NCBI RefSeq assembly: GCF_015291745.1
Contig: NZ_CP030059.1
Coordinates: forward strand, 1,763,501 to 1,827,500
DNA length: 64,000 bases
Source of the DNA: Bradyrhizobium sp. CCBAU 53351
GTDB lineage: Bacteria > Pseudomonadota > Alphaproteobacteria > Rhizobiales > Xanthobacteraceae
Direction: 5' to 3'
Shown here one piece after another: positions 15,989-24,967 of the stretch (position 1 is the stretch's first letter; the number at the start of each line of letters is the position of its first letter). The position numbers were made by a program, and so were the translations under genes. The notes under the pieces are model-generated. The model saw only the letters and a list, made by a program, of their open reading frames with translations. It was not told where the DNA came from and searched no databases.

Positions 15989-18256
15989 ATGAGCTTCCGC
16001 CGCGACAACATCACGAAGCCGATCTTCTCCTGGGCGCGCGGCGTGCTGCCGGCGATGTCCGACACCGAGCGTGAGGCGCTGGAGGCGGGCGACGTCTGGT
16101 GGGACGCCGATCTCTTCACCGGCAATCCCGACTGGTCGAAGCTGCTGAAAATTGCGCCAGCCAAATTGACCGAGGAGGAGCGGGCTTTCCTCAACGGGCC
16201 CGTCGACGAGCTCTGCGCCATGCTCGACGAGTGGAAGATCTTTTGGGAATGGCGCGACCTGCCGCAGGACGTCTGGCACTTCGTCAAGCGCGAGAAATTC
16301 TTCGGCATGATCATTCCGAAGGAATTCGGCGGTCTCGGCTTCTCGCCCTACGCCCATTCGGAAGTGGTGCGCAAGATCTCGACCCGCTCGATCGCGGCCG
16401 CCGTCACCGTGATGGTGCCGAACTCGCTCGGCCCCGGCGAGCTCCTGATGCGCTTCGGCACAAAGGAGCAGCAGGAACGCTGGCTGCCGCGCCTCGCCGA
16501 TGGCCGCGACATTCCTTGCTTCGGCCTCACCAGCCCGGAAGCCGGCTCCGATGCCGCCTCGATGGTCGACAGCGGCGTCATCTGCAAGGGAGAGTTCGAC
16601 GGCCGCGAGGTCATCGGGCTGAGGCTCAACTGGCACAAGCGCTACATCACGCTCGGGCCCGTCGCGACGCTGCTCGGCCTTGCCTTCAAGGCCTATGATC
16701 CCGAGCATCTCGTCGGCGATCAGGAAGAGCTCGGCATTACCGTGGCGCTGATCCCGACCGATCTGCCCGGCGTCGAAATCGGCCACCGCCATCTGCCGTC
16801 GATGCAGGTGTTCCAGAACGGGCCCAACCGGGGACGTGACGTCTTTATCCCCCTGGATTACGTCATCGGCGGGAAGGAGCGGCTGGGGCAGGGCTGGAAG
16901 ATGCTGATGACCGCACTTGCCGCCGGCCGCGGCATCTCGCTGCCGTCACTCTCTGCCGCGGGGGCCGCTTACGCGGCGCGCACCACCGGCGCTTATGCCC
17001 GTATCCGCGAGCAGTTCGGCATCTCCATCTCGAAATTCGAAGGCGTGGAAGAGCCGCTCGCGCGCATCGTGGCGACCGCTTACCAGCTCGATGCGGCGCG
17101 CCGGCTGACCTGCGCGGCGCTGAATGCCGGGGTGCATCCCGCCGTCATCTCCGGCATCATGAAGCTGCACGCGACCGAGCGGATGCGCACCGCGATCGAC
17201 GACGCCATGGACATCCACGGCGGCAAGGCCGTGATCGACGGTCCGCAAAATTATCTCGGCAATCTGCACCGCGCCGTGCCGGTCGGGATCACGGTCGAAG
17301 GTGCCAACATCCTGACGCGCAATCTCATCGTGTTCGGGCAGGGGGCGATCCGCGCGCATCCTTATCTGATCGACGAGATGAACGCGCTCGCGGACACCGA
17401 TCGCGAGCGTGGGCTGACTGCATTCGACAAGGCGTTCTGGAAACATGTCGGGCATAGTTTCCAGACGCTATTCCGTGCCTTCGGTCGAAGCTGGACTTTT
17501 GGCGCCTTCGCGATGGCGCCTGACGCCGGCGACGCCACGCCGTTCTACCGCCAGCTCTCGCGCTATTCGGCGGCCTTTGCGCTCTGCGCCGACATGGCGC
17601 TCCTGACGCTCGGCGGCGCGCTCAAGCGCAAGGAGATGCTGTCGGCGCGCTTCGGTGACATCCTGTCCGAGCTGTATCTGCTCTCCGCCGCGCTGAAGCG
17701 CTGGCAGGACGAAGGTCGGCAGAAGGAGGACTTTGCCGCGCTGGAATGGTGCATGGCGAGCGGCTTCAGGACGATCGAGAACCGGCTCGCCGAAATCCTC
17801 GCCAACCTGCCGAACCGCTTCGTCGCCGGCTTCCTCAAGCTCGTCGTCCAGCCGTTCGGCGCGCGCGTGCTCGGCCCGTCCGACCGCGTCGTGCACCAAT
17901 GCGCTGCCATCGTGCTGGAGCCGTCGGCGGCGCGCGAGCGCCTGACGCCGGATCTGGCCCATGTCGACGACGACGGCGGCTTTGCCCGGCTGGAGCGTGC
18001 GTTCAAGCTGGTCGTGGGCACCGATGCGATCGCCAAGCGCATGCGCGCGGCGCATATCCGCGACTGGAAGGAAGCCGTCACCAAGGGTGTCATCACGCAG
18101 GCCGAGGGCGAGCAACTGGCCGCTGCTCATAGCGCCGTCACCGAAGTGATCGAGGTCGACGATTTTGCGCCGGAAGCGCTGTCGCCGATTTACAAGAAAA
18201 CCGTCAATGTGCATCAGTTCTTCCAGGAACTCGGTGACCAGAGGGCGGCGAGCTGA
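15989..18256 (+). CDS. fadE: FadE-type acyl-CoA dehydrogenase
   Basis: 755 residues, somewhat shorter than E. coli FadE (814) because the N-terminal membrane segments are missing; the rest aligns in order. It catalyses the first step of beta-oxidation, acyl-CoA to trans-2-enoyl-CoA, with FAD. The sequence shows FFGMIIPKEFGGLGFSPYAHSEV, CFGLTSPEAGSDAAS, the catalytic-loop region ITVEGANILTRNLIVFGQG and the FadE-specific C-terminal DUF1974 domain (about residues 460-755). The start ATG at 15989 is preceded by a weak purine run. The stop overlaps the start of the thiolase gene by one base (TGATG), so the three beta-oxidation genes are translationally coupled. Confidence 0.9.
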   Translation: MSFRRDNITKPIFSWARGVLPAMSDTEREALEAGDVWWDADLFTGNPDWSKLLKIAPAKLTEEERAFLNGPVDELCAMLDEWKIFWEWRDLPQDVWHFVKREKFFGMIIPKEFGGLGFSPYAHSEVVRKISTRSIAAAVTVMVPNSLGPGELLMRFGTKEQQERWLPRLADGRDIPCFGLTSPEAGSDAASMVDSGVICKGEFDGREVIGLRLNWHKRYITLGPVATLLGLAFKAYDPEHLVGDQEELGITVALIPTDLPGVEIGHRHLPSMQVFQNGPNRGRDVFIPLDYVIGGKERLGQGWKMLMTALAAGRGISLPSLSAAGAAYAARTTGAYARIREQFGISISKFEGVEEPLARIVATAYQLDAARRLTCAALNAGVHPAVISGIMKLHATERMRTAIDDAMDIHGGKAVIDGPQNYLGNLHRAVPVGITVEGANILTRNLIVFGQGAIRAHPYLIDEMNALADTDRERGLTAFDKAFWKHVGHSFQTLFRAFGRSWTFGAFAMAPDAGDATPFYRQLSRYSAAFALCADMALLTLGGALKRKEMLSARFGDILSELYLLSAALKRWQDEGRQKEDFAALEWCMASGFRTIENRLAEILANLPNRFVAGFLKLVVQPFGARVLGPSDRVVHQCAAIVLEPSAARERLTPDLAHVDDDGGFARLERAFKLVVGTDAIAKRMRAAHIRDWKEAVTKGVITQAEGEQLAAAHSAVTEVIEVDDFAPEALSPIYKKTVNVHQFFQELGDQRAAS

Positions 18257-19539
18257 TGGCACGACCGGTATTCATCGTCGACGGCAGCCGGACGCCGTTT
18301 CTGAAGGCGCGTTCGGGCCCCGGCCCGTTCACGCCGGTCGATCTCGCCGTGCAATGCGGCCGGCCGCTACTGGCGCGCCAGCCGTTTTCGCCCGACAGCT
18401 TCGACCAGGTCATCCTCGGCTGCGTCAACGTGATCGCGGACGAGATGAATCCGGCCCGCGTCGCGGCGCTCCGGCTCGGCATGGGCGAGGACATGGTCGC
18501 CTTCACGGTGCAGATCAATTGCGGTTCGGGCATGCAGTCGATCGACACGGCCTACCGCTATATCCGTGAAGGCCATGCCGACATGATCCTTGCCGGCGGC
18601 TCCGAGGCGCTGAGCCACGCGCCGCTGGTCTGGCCGAATTCCGGCGTGCGCTGGTTCGCCGGCCTCGCCACCGCCAAGGGCGTGGCCGCCAAGCTCGCCG
18701 CGGCTTTCAAGCTGCGCCCGCGCGATCTCAAGCCGATCATCGGCCTCGAGCGCGGGCTGACCGATCCCGTCACCGACCTCAACATGGGCCAGACTGCCGA
18801 GGTCGTCGGCCATCTCTTCGGGATCACGCGCGCGCAGTCCGACGCCTATGCTGCCGAGAGCCATCGCCGGCTCGCGCACGCGCAAGGCGCGGGATATCTC
18901 AAGGGCGAGGTCGAAACTGCGTTCTCGCGCGATGGCAAGTTCTTCGACCATGACGACGGCGTGCGGCCGGATTCCACGGCGGAGACGCTGGCAAAGCTGA
19001 AGCCGGTGTTCGAGCGCCCCTGGGGCCAGGTCACCGCCGGCAATTCCTCGCAGATCACCGACGGCGCCTCCTGGGTGATCCTCGCCTCCGATGCCGCGGT
19101 CGCCAAGTACAAGCTCACGCCGAAAGCCGCGATCGTCGACAGTCACTGGGCCGCGCTCGACCCTGCTATCATGGGGCTCGGTCCGGTGATGTCGGCAACA
19201 CCACTGCTCCAGCGCAACGGCCTTACCATCAAGGATGTCGAGACCTGGGAGCTGAACGAGGCTTTCGCCACCCAGGTGCTGGGCTGTCTCGCGGCCTGGA
19301 ACGACGACAAATTCTGCCGTGAGATCCTTGGTCTCGACGGCGCGGCCGGCGAGATCGACCGTGACAAGCTCAACGTCGATGGCGGGGCGATTTCGCTGGG
19401 CCATCCCGTCGGCACCTCCGGCAACCGTATCGTGCTGCATCTCGTCAATGCGATGAAGCGGCTCGGCACGCGGCGGGGCGTCGCCACCGAATGCATCGGT
19501 GGCGGGCTCGGCGGCGCCATGCTGATCGAGGCGGTGTGA
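18256..19539 (+). CDS. Acetyl-CoA acyltransferase (3-ketoacyl-CoA thiolase, FadI-like)
   Basis: 427 residues, closer in length to FadI (436) than FadA (387). It cleaves 3-ketoacyl-CoA with CoA to release acetyl-CoA. All catalytic motifs are present: the nucleophile Cys in QINCGSGMQSID (about residue 89), NEAFATQ, the His in GGAISLGHPVGTSG (about residue 379) and the second Cys in ECIGGGLGGAM (near the C-terminus). The ATG overlaps the fadE stop by one base, and the next gene starts three bases after this stop. With that gene it should form a trifunctional-type complex. The FadA/FadI choice is by length only. Confidence 0.9.
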   Translation: MARPVFIVDGSRTPFLKARSGPGPFTPVDLAVQCGRPLLARQPFSPDSFDQVILGCVNVIADEMNPARVAALRLGMGEDMVAFTVQINCGSGMQSIDTAYRYIREGHADMILAGGSEALSHAPLVWPNSGVRWFAGLATAKGVAAKLAAAFKLRPRDLKPIIGLERGLTDPVTDLNMGQTAEVVGHLFGITRAQSDAYAAESHRRLAHAQGAGYLKGEVETAFSRDGKFFDHDDGVRPDSTAETLAKLKPVFERPWGQVTAGNSSQITDGASWVILASDAAVAKYKLTPKAAIVDSHWAALDPAIMGLGPVMSATPLLQRNGLTIKDVETWELNEAFATQVLGCLAAWNDDKFCREILGLDGAAGEIDRDKLNVDGGAISLGHPVGTSGNRIVLHLVNAMKRLGTRRGVATECIGGGLGGAMLIEAV

Positions 19540-19541
19540 CC

Positions 19542-21638
19542 ATGGATTCCAAGATCATGACCGCGCTCGGCGACCGCGTCCTGGAACTGGGGCCCAAGCC
19601 CGCGCCGGACAGTCCGTACAAGCATTTCAAGCTCACCCGCGATGAAGACGGCGTCGCCTGGCTGCTGTTCGACCGCGCCGATGCCAGCGCCAATACGCTC
19701 TCGTCCGACGTGATGGAGGAGTTCGACGCCGCGCTCGCGGCGATCGAGACCGAGCGTCCGGCCGGCCTCGTGATCCGCTCCGCAAAGCCGTCCGGCTTCA
19801 TCGCGGGCGCCGACGTCAACGAATTCCGCGGCGCGTCCGACCCGGAGGTGGTGGAGACCCGTATCCGGGCCGCGCATGCGGTGGTCGATCATCTCGAAGC
19901 GCTCAAATTGCCGACGGTCGCGGTCATCCACGGCTTCTGTCTCGGCGGCGGGCTCGAGGTTGCGCTGGCCTGCCAGTCGCGCGTCGCCGTCGACGGCGCG
20001 CGCTTCGGCTTCCCGGAGGTGATGCTCGGCCTGCATCCCGGTCTCGGCGGCACCGCGCGGCTTACCGCGCTGGTCAACCCGACCCAGTCGATGGCCTTGA
20101 TGCTGACCGGCCGCACCATCGATGCGCGACGGGCCAAGGCGATCGGCCTCGTCGATACCGTCACGCAGGAGCGCCATGTCCGGGGCGCGGTGAAGGATGC
20201 GCTGTTCGGCCGGATGAAGCGGGCGCGCGCTGGCTTCCTGACTCACGCGACGAACTTCGGCCCGGTCCGCGGGCTGCTCGCAAAGCGCATGCGCTCGGAG
20301 GCGGCGAAGGCCGCGTCTCGCGAGCACTATCCCGCACCCTATGCGCTGATCGACCTCTGGGAAACCCATGGCGGCGGCAAGGCCGCGATGCTGAAGGCGG
20401 AGCAGGCGTCCTTCGCCAAGCTGATGGTGACGCCGACCGCGCAGAATCTGATCCGCGTCTTCTTCCTGCGCGAGCAGATGAAGAAGGCGGCAGGCTCCGG
20501 CAACTCGATCAAGCATGTCCACGTCATCGGCGCGGGCGCCATGGGCGGCGATATCGCGGCTTGGATAGCCGGGCAGGGCTTTCGCGTCTCGCTCGCCGAC
20601 ATGAAGGCCGAGCCGATCGCGGGCGCGGTGAAGCGCGCCGCCGAGCTCTACGGCAAGATCATCCGCAAGCCGGCCGAGGTGCGCGACGCGCTCGATCGCC
20701 TCATCCCCGACATGGACGGGGAGGGGGTGCGCAACGCCGATCTCATCATCGAGGCGGTCCCGGAAAAGCTCGAGCTCAAGCAGAAGGTCTATGCCGGGAT
20801 CGAGCCGCGCATGAAGCCGGGCGCGATCCTTGCGACCAACACGTCGAGCATTCCGCTGCAAGATTTGCGCACTACGCTCGCGCGGCCGGAGCGCCTGGTC
20901 GGCCTGCATTTCTTCAATCCGGTATCGCGGCTGCAATTGGTCGAGGTCGTCAGCCACGACGGCAACGACGCGCAGACGCTGAAGGACGCACTTGCTTTCG
21001 TCGGTGCGATCGACCGTCTGCCATTGTCTGTGAAGAGCTCGCCCGGCTTCCTCGTCAACCGCGCGCTGACGCCCTACATGCTGGAAGCCATGGTGATGCT
21101 GGACGAGAAGATCGACCAGCGCCTGATCGACGCCGCAGCCGAGCAGTTCGGCATGCCGATGGGGCCGATCGAGCTCGCCGACCAGGTCGGGCTCGACATC
21201 TGCCTCGACGTCGGGGACATGCTGCGGACGAAGTTCGGCGACCTGCTGCCGCCGACGCCCGCCTGGCTGCGCGACAAGGTCGCCAGGGGCGAGCTCGGCC
21301 GCAAGACCGGCAAGGGCTTCTACACCTGGAAGGACGGCAAGGCAGAGAAGGCGCCGCTCCCCGAGACCGGTCCGCGCGTCACCGACCAGATGATCGACCG
21401 CCTGGTGCTGCCAATGTCCAACGTCTGCGTTGCGGCGCTTCGCGAAGGCATCGTCGCTGATGCCGATGCTGTCGACGGCGCCATGATCTTCGGCACCGAT
21501 TATGCACCGTTCCGCGGCGGTCCGCTGAACTATGCGCGCACGCGCGGCGTGGAGAATGTCGTGTCCACCTTGCGCGGGCTCGCCGAGAGGTTCGGCGGAC
21601 GTTTTGCGCCGGATGCGGGCTGGGACGGTTTGCGATAG
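19542..21638 (+). CDS. Bifunctional enoyl-CoA hydratase / 3-hydroxyacyl-CoA dehydrogenase (FadJ/FadB-like)
   Basis: 698 residues from the ATG at 19542. The N-terminal hydratase/isomerase domain has both catalytic Glu regions of the family (GFCLGGGLEVALAC and FPEVMLGLHPGLGG, about residues 128-170). The middle NAD-binding domain starts with HVIGAGAMGGDIAAW (about residue 328) and the dehydrogenase active site is GLHFFNPVSRLQLVEVV. The C-terminal dehydrogenase domain ends the protein (GRKTGKGFYTW). It hydrates enoyl-CoA and oxidises the product to 3-ketoacyl-CoA for the thiolase upstream. The operon order is dehydrogenase, thiolase, bifunctional enzyme, so one transcript encodes a full cycle. 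Confidence 0.92.
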   Translation: MDSKIMTALGDRVLELGPKPAPDSPYKHFKLTRDEDGVAWLLFDRADASANTLSSDVMEEFDAALAAIETERPAGLVIRSAKPSGFIAGADVNEFRGASDPEVVETRIRAAHAVVDHLEALKLPTVAVIHGFCLGGGLEVALACQSRVAVDGARFGFPEVMLGLHPGLGGTARLTALVNPTQSMALMLTGRTIDARRAKAIGLVDTVTQERHVRGAVKDALFGRMKRARAGFLTHATNFGPVRGLLAKRMRSEAAKAASREHYPAPYALIDLWETHGGGKAAMLKAEQASFAKLMVTPTAQNLIRVFFLREQMKKAAGSGNSIKHVHVIGAGAMGGDIAAWIAGQGFRVSLADMKAEPIAGAVKRAAELYGKIIRKPAEVRDALDRLIPDMDGEGVRNADLIIEAVPEKLELKQKVYAGIEPRMKPGAILATNTSSIPLQDLRTTLARPERLVGLHFFNPVSRLQLVEVVSHDGNDAQTLKDALAFVGAIDRLPLSVKSSPGFLVNRALTPYMLEAMVMLDEKIDQRLIDAAAEQFGMPMGPIELADQVGLDICLDVGDMLRTKFGDLLPPTPAWLRDKVARGELGRKTGKGFYTWKDGKAEKAPLPETGPRVTDQMIDRLVLPMSNVCVAALREGIVADADAVDGAMIFGTDYAPFRGGPLNYARTRGVENVVSTLRGLAERFGGRFAPDAGWDGLR

Positions 21639-21693
21639 GGAGCCGTCGGCAAAAGATGCTATCATGGGTGGTAGAGCCCAGGGAGCATCGCCG

Positions 21694-22446
21694 ATGCCGA
21701 CGATCCCGTTCTTCAAGCACGCGACCCCGCGCGAGATCATCATCACGCGGCTGTGCTGCGGGGCCGACGTCGTGGTGATCCTGTGTTGCGCAGGCTATCT
21801 CGTCGGGACTTATCCCGCGGCGGGATTGCGTTGGCCGTGGCTGATCGCGGCGCTCCTGGCCGGGTATTTCCTCGCTGACCTGTTTTCCGGGCTGGTGCAT
21901 TGGGTGGTCGACACCTGGCTCGACGAGGGGATGCTCGGCCGCGGCATCGCGATCACGCGCGAGCATCACACCCATCCCGGCCACGTCCTGTTCTACGACT
22001 TCCTCGACCAGGCATCGCTCGGTGCGGCACCGAGCGCCGTAGTGGTCGGAATTGCGGCCGCCGTCACGGCGTCGTTTCCGGTTTCCACGTTCACTTATGC
22101 GCTGATGATCGTCTGGTTCGTGATCGCGATCTGCATGCTGTTTGGCATGAGCTTTCACAATCTCGCGCACTGGTCACACCGCCCGCCGCTCCTGCGCATC
22201 GCGCAACGGCTGCATCTGGTCTGCTCACCCGAGCATCATTGGCGTCATCACCATGACCACACCATCCGCTATTGTGTCATCAATGGATGGGCCAACTATC
22301 CCTGCGACCGTCTCCGGATTTGGAGCAGGCTGGAACGGCTGGTGACGGCGGTGACCGGACGCGCGCCGCGGGCTGACGATGCGGAGTGGCAACGCAGACT
22401 GAACGATGCCGGCGGCCTCGTTGGGGCGCCGTGGCCAATTGGATAG
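21694..22446 (+). CDS. CarF/Kua (TMEM189-type) lipid desaturase-domain protein
   Basis: 250 residues from the ATG at 21694, with GGGAG nine bases upstream. It has four or so membrane helices and the His-box pattern of the Lipid_desat family, whose members include animal and myxobacterial plasmanylethanolamine desaturases (PEDS1/CarF): HWVVDTW (H69, D73), REHHTHPGH (91-97), SFHNLAHWSH and SPEHHWRHHHDH followed by CVINGWANY. These His would hold a di-iron centre. Family members introduce the vinyl-ether bond of plasmalogens; whether this one acts on ether lipids is unknown. It lies 55 bases after the beta-oxidation operon and before an acyl-CoA thioesterase, so a lipid role is reasonable. Confidence 0.82.
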   Translation: MPTIPFFKHATPREIIITRLCCGADVVVILCCAGYLVGTYPAAGLRWPWLIAALLAGYFLADLFSGLVHWVVDTWLDEGMLGRGIAITREHHTHPGHVLFYDFLDQASLGAAPSAVVVGIAAAVTASFPVSTFTYALMIVWFVIAICMLFGMSFHNLAHWSHRPPLLRIAQRLHLVCSPEHHWRHHHDHTIRYCVINGWANYPCDRLRIWSRLERLVTAVTGRAPRADDAEWQRRLNDAGGLVGAPWPIG

Positions 22447-22526
22447 CGCAAGCTTGTCTCGTGTCGATGTTGCGCAAGGCGCCGCGGCTTTGTATCGAGA
22501 GCTGAGAGCCGCGGGAGACCAGCCAT

Positions 22527-22958
22527 ATGACCGATACGCAAATCCACGCCCCTGACAGCTCAGGCACCGGGCCAGGCGGCGATCTCTGTATCCGCACGCT
22601 GGCGATGCCTGCCGACACCAACGCCAATGGCGACATCTTCGGCGGCTGGCTGCTGAGCCAGATGGATGTCGGCGGCGGCGTGTTTGCGTCAAAGGTCGCG
22701 AAATCGCGGACCGTGACGGTCGCGATCGAGGCGATGAACTTTCGCAAAGCCGTCTATGTCGGCGATCTCGTGTCGGTCTACGCCAACATCGTGCGCGTGG
22801 GCCGCACCTCGCTCACCGTGCATCTGGAAGCGTGGGCGCTGCGTCGCGGGGAGGAGCATCCTTTCCTCGTCACCGACGGCAACTTCACCTACGTCTCGAT
22901 CGACGAACACGGTCGCCCGCAGGCGGTTCGTCCGGCCGACGCAACCATCGCGACGTAA
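22527..22958 (+). CDS. YciA-type acyl-CoA thioesterase (hotdog fold)
   Basis: 143 residues. The start ATG at 22527 has GGGAG ten bases upstream. It carries the acyl-CoA thioesterase pattern of YciA: TLAMPADTNANGDIFGGWLLSQMD, in which the Asn/Asp residues belong to the active site, then a central hotdog helix and RTVTVAIEAMNFRKAVYVGD. YciA hydrolyses a wide range of acyl-CoAs. The position behind the beta-oxidation operon and the desaturase gene fits a role in managing the acyl-CoA pool; it may have its own promoter, because 80 bases separate it from the desaturase. Confidence 0.88.
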   Translation: MTDTQIHAPDSSGTGPGGDLCIRTLAMPADTNANGDIFGGWLLSQMDVGGGVFASKVAKSRTVTVAIEAMNFRKAVYVGDLVSVYANIVRVGRTSLTVHLEAWALRRGEEHPFLVTDGNFTYVSIDEHGRPQAVRPADATIAT

Positions 22959-23182
22959 CGACGTGCCTCATTGATATTGCATCGTCCGCTTCGTGAATGA
23001 TGACCGATCACGTGTTCCTGCGTCGCGGCTTCGCCAAGAACCAGTCAAGAACCAGTCATAAAACGGATGAGGTCACGGCGTACTCAATTGCGTGTCGATT
23101 CGAGGTGGAAACGGCCTCAAATGCCCTGGGAACCTTTGGGCAGGAGCACCGTTATTTGCCCGCACTGAGGAATCCACGGACT

Positions 23183-23374
23183 ATGCCGGACAGCTACATC
23201 ATCGAAGTCGATTCGCAGACCGCAGGTATCGTCGTTCGTTCTTCCGGAGGCTACTGCTTCTTCGCCTCGTCCCACCGATTCAACCGTCTCGAAGGCCAGC
23301 TTTTCCGCAACGCGCGTGAAGCCGAGCGCGCCGCGCGCAAGCTGGTGAACGGAGATGTGAAGGAAGCGGCGTAA
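23183..23374 (+). CDS. Small conserved-looking hypothetical protein
   Basis: 63 residues from the ATG at 23183, with GAGGAATCC about ten bases upstream. It begins with a beta-rich stretch (YIIEVDSQTAGIVVRSSGGYCFFAS) and ends in an Arg/Ala helix (AREAERAARKL). There is no signal peptide or membrane segment. The frame stays open upstream to 22997, but that part looks non-coding. No family could be named. The codon pattern matches the neighbours, which supports a real gene. Confidence 0.6.
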   Translation: MPDSYIIEVDSQTAGIVVRSSGGYCFFASSHRFNRLEGQLFRNAREAERAARKLVNGDVKEAA

Positions 23375-23436
23375 GCGCCCGCCGGTCGATCGGCCCGCGA
23401 AATGTGGGCGGAATTTTTTGCCGCCCTTGATACTGC

Positions 23437-23592
23437 CTTCCCCCTGCGGGAGAAGGTGGCGCGAAGCGCCAGATGAGGGGGTCTATCGGTGAATTCAAAA
23501 CCTAAGAGACTAACTCGCTGAGGCAACCTCTCACCCGTCTCGCCGATGTCGCGGCGAGCCGCCCTCTCCCACAAGGGGAGAGGGGCAAGAGC
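23437..23592. repeat. Dispersed repeat with inverted CTCTCCC-type ends
   Basis: The left part has CCTTCCCCCTGCGGGAGAAGG and GGCGCGAAGCGCC hairpins. The right part is GCCGCCCTCTCCCACAAGGGGAGAGGG. An element at 43143-43341 begins and ends with related sequences (CCTCTCTCCC...GTGGGAGAGGGCGGC, and TTCTCCCACAAGGGAGAAGGG) and carries the same CGAGACGGGTGAGG core in the opposite direction. This is a MITE-like intergenic element, here between two convergent genes. Confidence 0.75.
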
Positions 23593-23596
23593 GTCA

Positions 23597-24046
23597 TCAC
23601 AACTTCGTTGCAGCTCGCGACAGCAGCTTCCACTCGTCGCCTTGCTTCTGCCAGTTCATCAGGATGTGAAGATTGGTGGATACCTTCTTTCCGTCGGCCG
23701 CCATCTCCTGCTCGCCCAGCCAGTGGAAGCGCACGATCGCGGCGGGGCCGACGACCTTGATGGTCGGATCCTTGTACTCGATCGACAGGAATTTGGATTT
23801 GCCGTCGGTGGCGTTGGCAATGAACGTCGCCTTGTCCTCGACCTTGCCGCTGGAATGGCTGTAGCTGAGATCGTCCCAGCACAGCGCGCCGAGCGCCTTC
23901 GGGTCAGCCGCGATCTGGGCGAGACGGAAGGCCTCGACCTTCTTCGCCACCGCCTCTTCGTCTGCCGAGGCGGCGAGCGCCGGTGCGGTGAGCGCAAGCG
24001 CGGAGACGGCAAGAGTCGAAAGAGCAAGGTCGCGTCGGTTGATCAT
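23597..24046 (-). CDS. Secreted NTF2-like (DUF4440-type) protein
   Basis: 149 residues from the ATG at 24044-24046, preceded by a strong AGGAGG. The N-terminus is a signal peptide with a twin-Arg motif (INRRDLALSTLAVSALAL, cleavage near ALAA). The mature part looks like the cone-shaped NTF2 fold: AVAKKVEAFRLAQIAADPKALGAL, then SYSHSSGKVEDKATFI and strands IVRFHWLGEQEM and HILMNWQKQGDEWKLLSR. Such secreted proteins are often annotated as SnoaL-like or DUF4440; some are enzymes and many are of unknown role. No catalytic residues can be assigned from the sequence. The Tat signal hints at export in a folded state. Confidence 0.78.
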   Translation of the reverse strand: MINRRDLALSTLAVSALALTAPALAASADEEAVAKKVEAFRLAQIAADPKALGALCWDDLSYSHSSGKVEDKATFIANATDGKSKFLSIEYKDPTIKVVGPAAIVRFHWLGEQEMAADGKKVSTNLHILMNWQKQGDEWKLLSRAATKL

Positions 24047-24200
24047 CGTTTCCTCCTTTTTGATCTTGCAAGGAGTGTTGCAGTCGCGCGCGACTTTGTC
24101 GAGTGCTGCATTGTCGTCATGTGGATGCGCCATTGCGCGCTCGAGCCCGTATTGATACGCCTTTCGCATTGATGCGCCGCGGTTTTGGGAAAGTAGGGAA

Positions 24201-24875
24201 ATGATCGAAGCAATCGGCAGGGCATTGTTGTTCGACATCGACGGCACGCTCGCCAACACCGACCCGCTGCATCTCGAGGCCTTCAACCAGGTGCTCGGGC
24301 CCCGCGGCCATGTGTTCGACCACGCGCGCTTCTCCAGGGAGCTGCAAGGCTTCGCCAACGTATCGATCGGCGACCGCTTTCTGCCCGACGAAACGCCGGA
24401 GCGGCGCGCCGCGATCCTCGCCGAGAAGGAAGCGATCTTCCGTGACCTCGTGGCAGGGCAGATCGAACCGTTGCCGGGGCTGATGGCATTGCTCGACCGC
24501 GCAGACGCGGCCGGCGTTCCCATGGTTGCCGTGACCAATGCGCCGCGTCTCAACGCCGAGCTGCTGCTGTCGGGCCTCGGCATCACCGCGCGGTTCAAGG
24601 CGATCGTGATCGGCGACGAGCTGCCGCACGGCAAGCCGCATCCGCTGCCCTATCAGGAGGGGTTGCGCTTCGTCGGAGCCAGTGCGGCGGCTTCGGTTGC
24701 GTTCGAGGATTCCCGCTCCGGCGTGCAATCGGCCGCCGCCGCCGGCATTCCGACGATCGGAATCCGGACCAGCCTCAGCCACGCCGACCTTGTCGGTGCC
24801 GGCGCAATTGCCTCTGCGAGCGCGTTCGACGATCCGGACCTGCTCGTGCGCCTTGCCGCCGCGATGGCATGGTGA
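24201..24875 (+). CDS. HAD-superfamily phosphatase (phosphoglycolate/beta-phosphoglucomutase type)
   Basis: 224 residues starting at the ATG at 24201. The four HAD motifs are intact: DIDGTLANTD (motif I nucleophile Asp), VTNA (motif II Thr), GDELPHGKPHP (motif III Lys) and AFEDSRSGVQSA (motif IV acidic residues). A C1-type helical cap sits between motifs I and II (about residues 20-85). Substrates of such enzymes are small sugar or polyol phosphates. Because glpR and the glycerol operon follow immediately, a glycerol phosphate-type substrate is a reasonable guess, but only a guess. Each gene has its own start region, with glpR 92 bases downstream. Confidence 0.85.
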   Translation: MIEAIGRALLFDIDGTLANTDPLHLEAFNQVLGPRGHVFDHARFSRELQGFANVSIGDRFLPDETPERRAAILAEKEAIFRDLVAGQIEPLPGLMALLDRADAAGVPMVAVTNAPRLNAELLLSGLGITARFKAIVIGDELPHGKPHPLPYQEGLRFVGASAAASVAFEDSRSGVQSAAAAGIPTIGIRTSLSHADLVGAGAIASASAFDDPDLLVRLAAAMAW

Positions 24876-24967
24876 GCCCACCTCATCCGTTAACCGTGAT
24901 CGAGGCGCGCATTGACCGCCGCTGCGAACCGCCGCACCATGCCGCTTCCTGATTTGAGGCCCTTGCC

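Noticed and set aside
19143..21746. A very long open frame on the minus strand opposite the thiolase and bifunctional beta-oxidation genes
   Set aside because: The translation is Arg/Ala/Asp/Gly-rich without any fold or motif. It is the typical antisense shadow of GC-rich coding DNA; the plus-strand genes carry all catalytic motifs.
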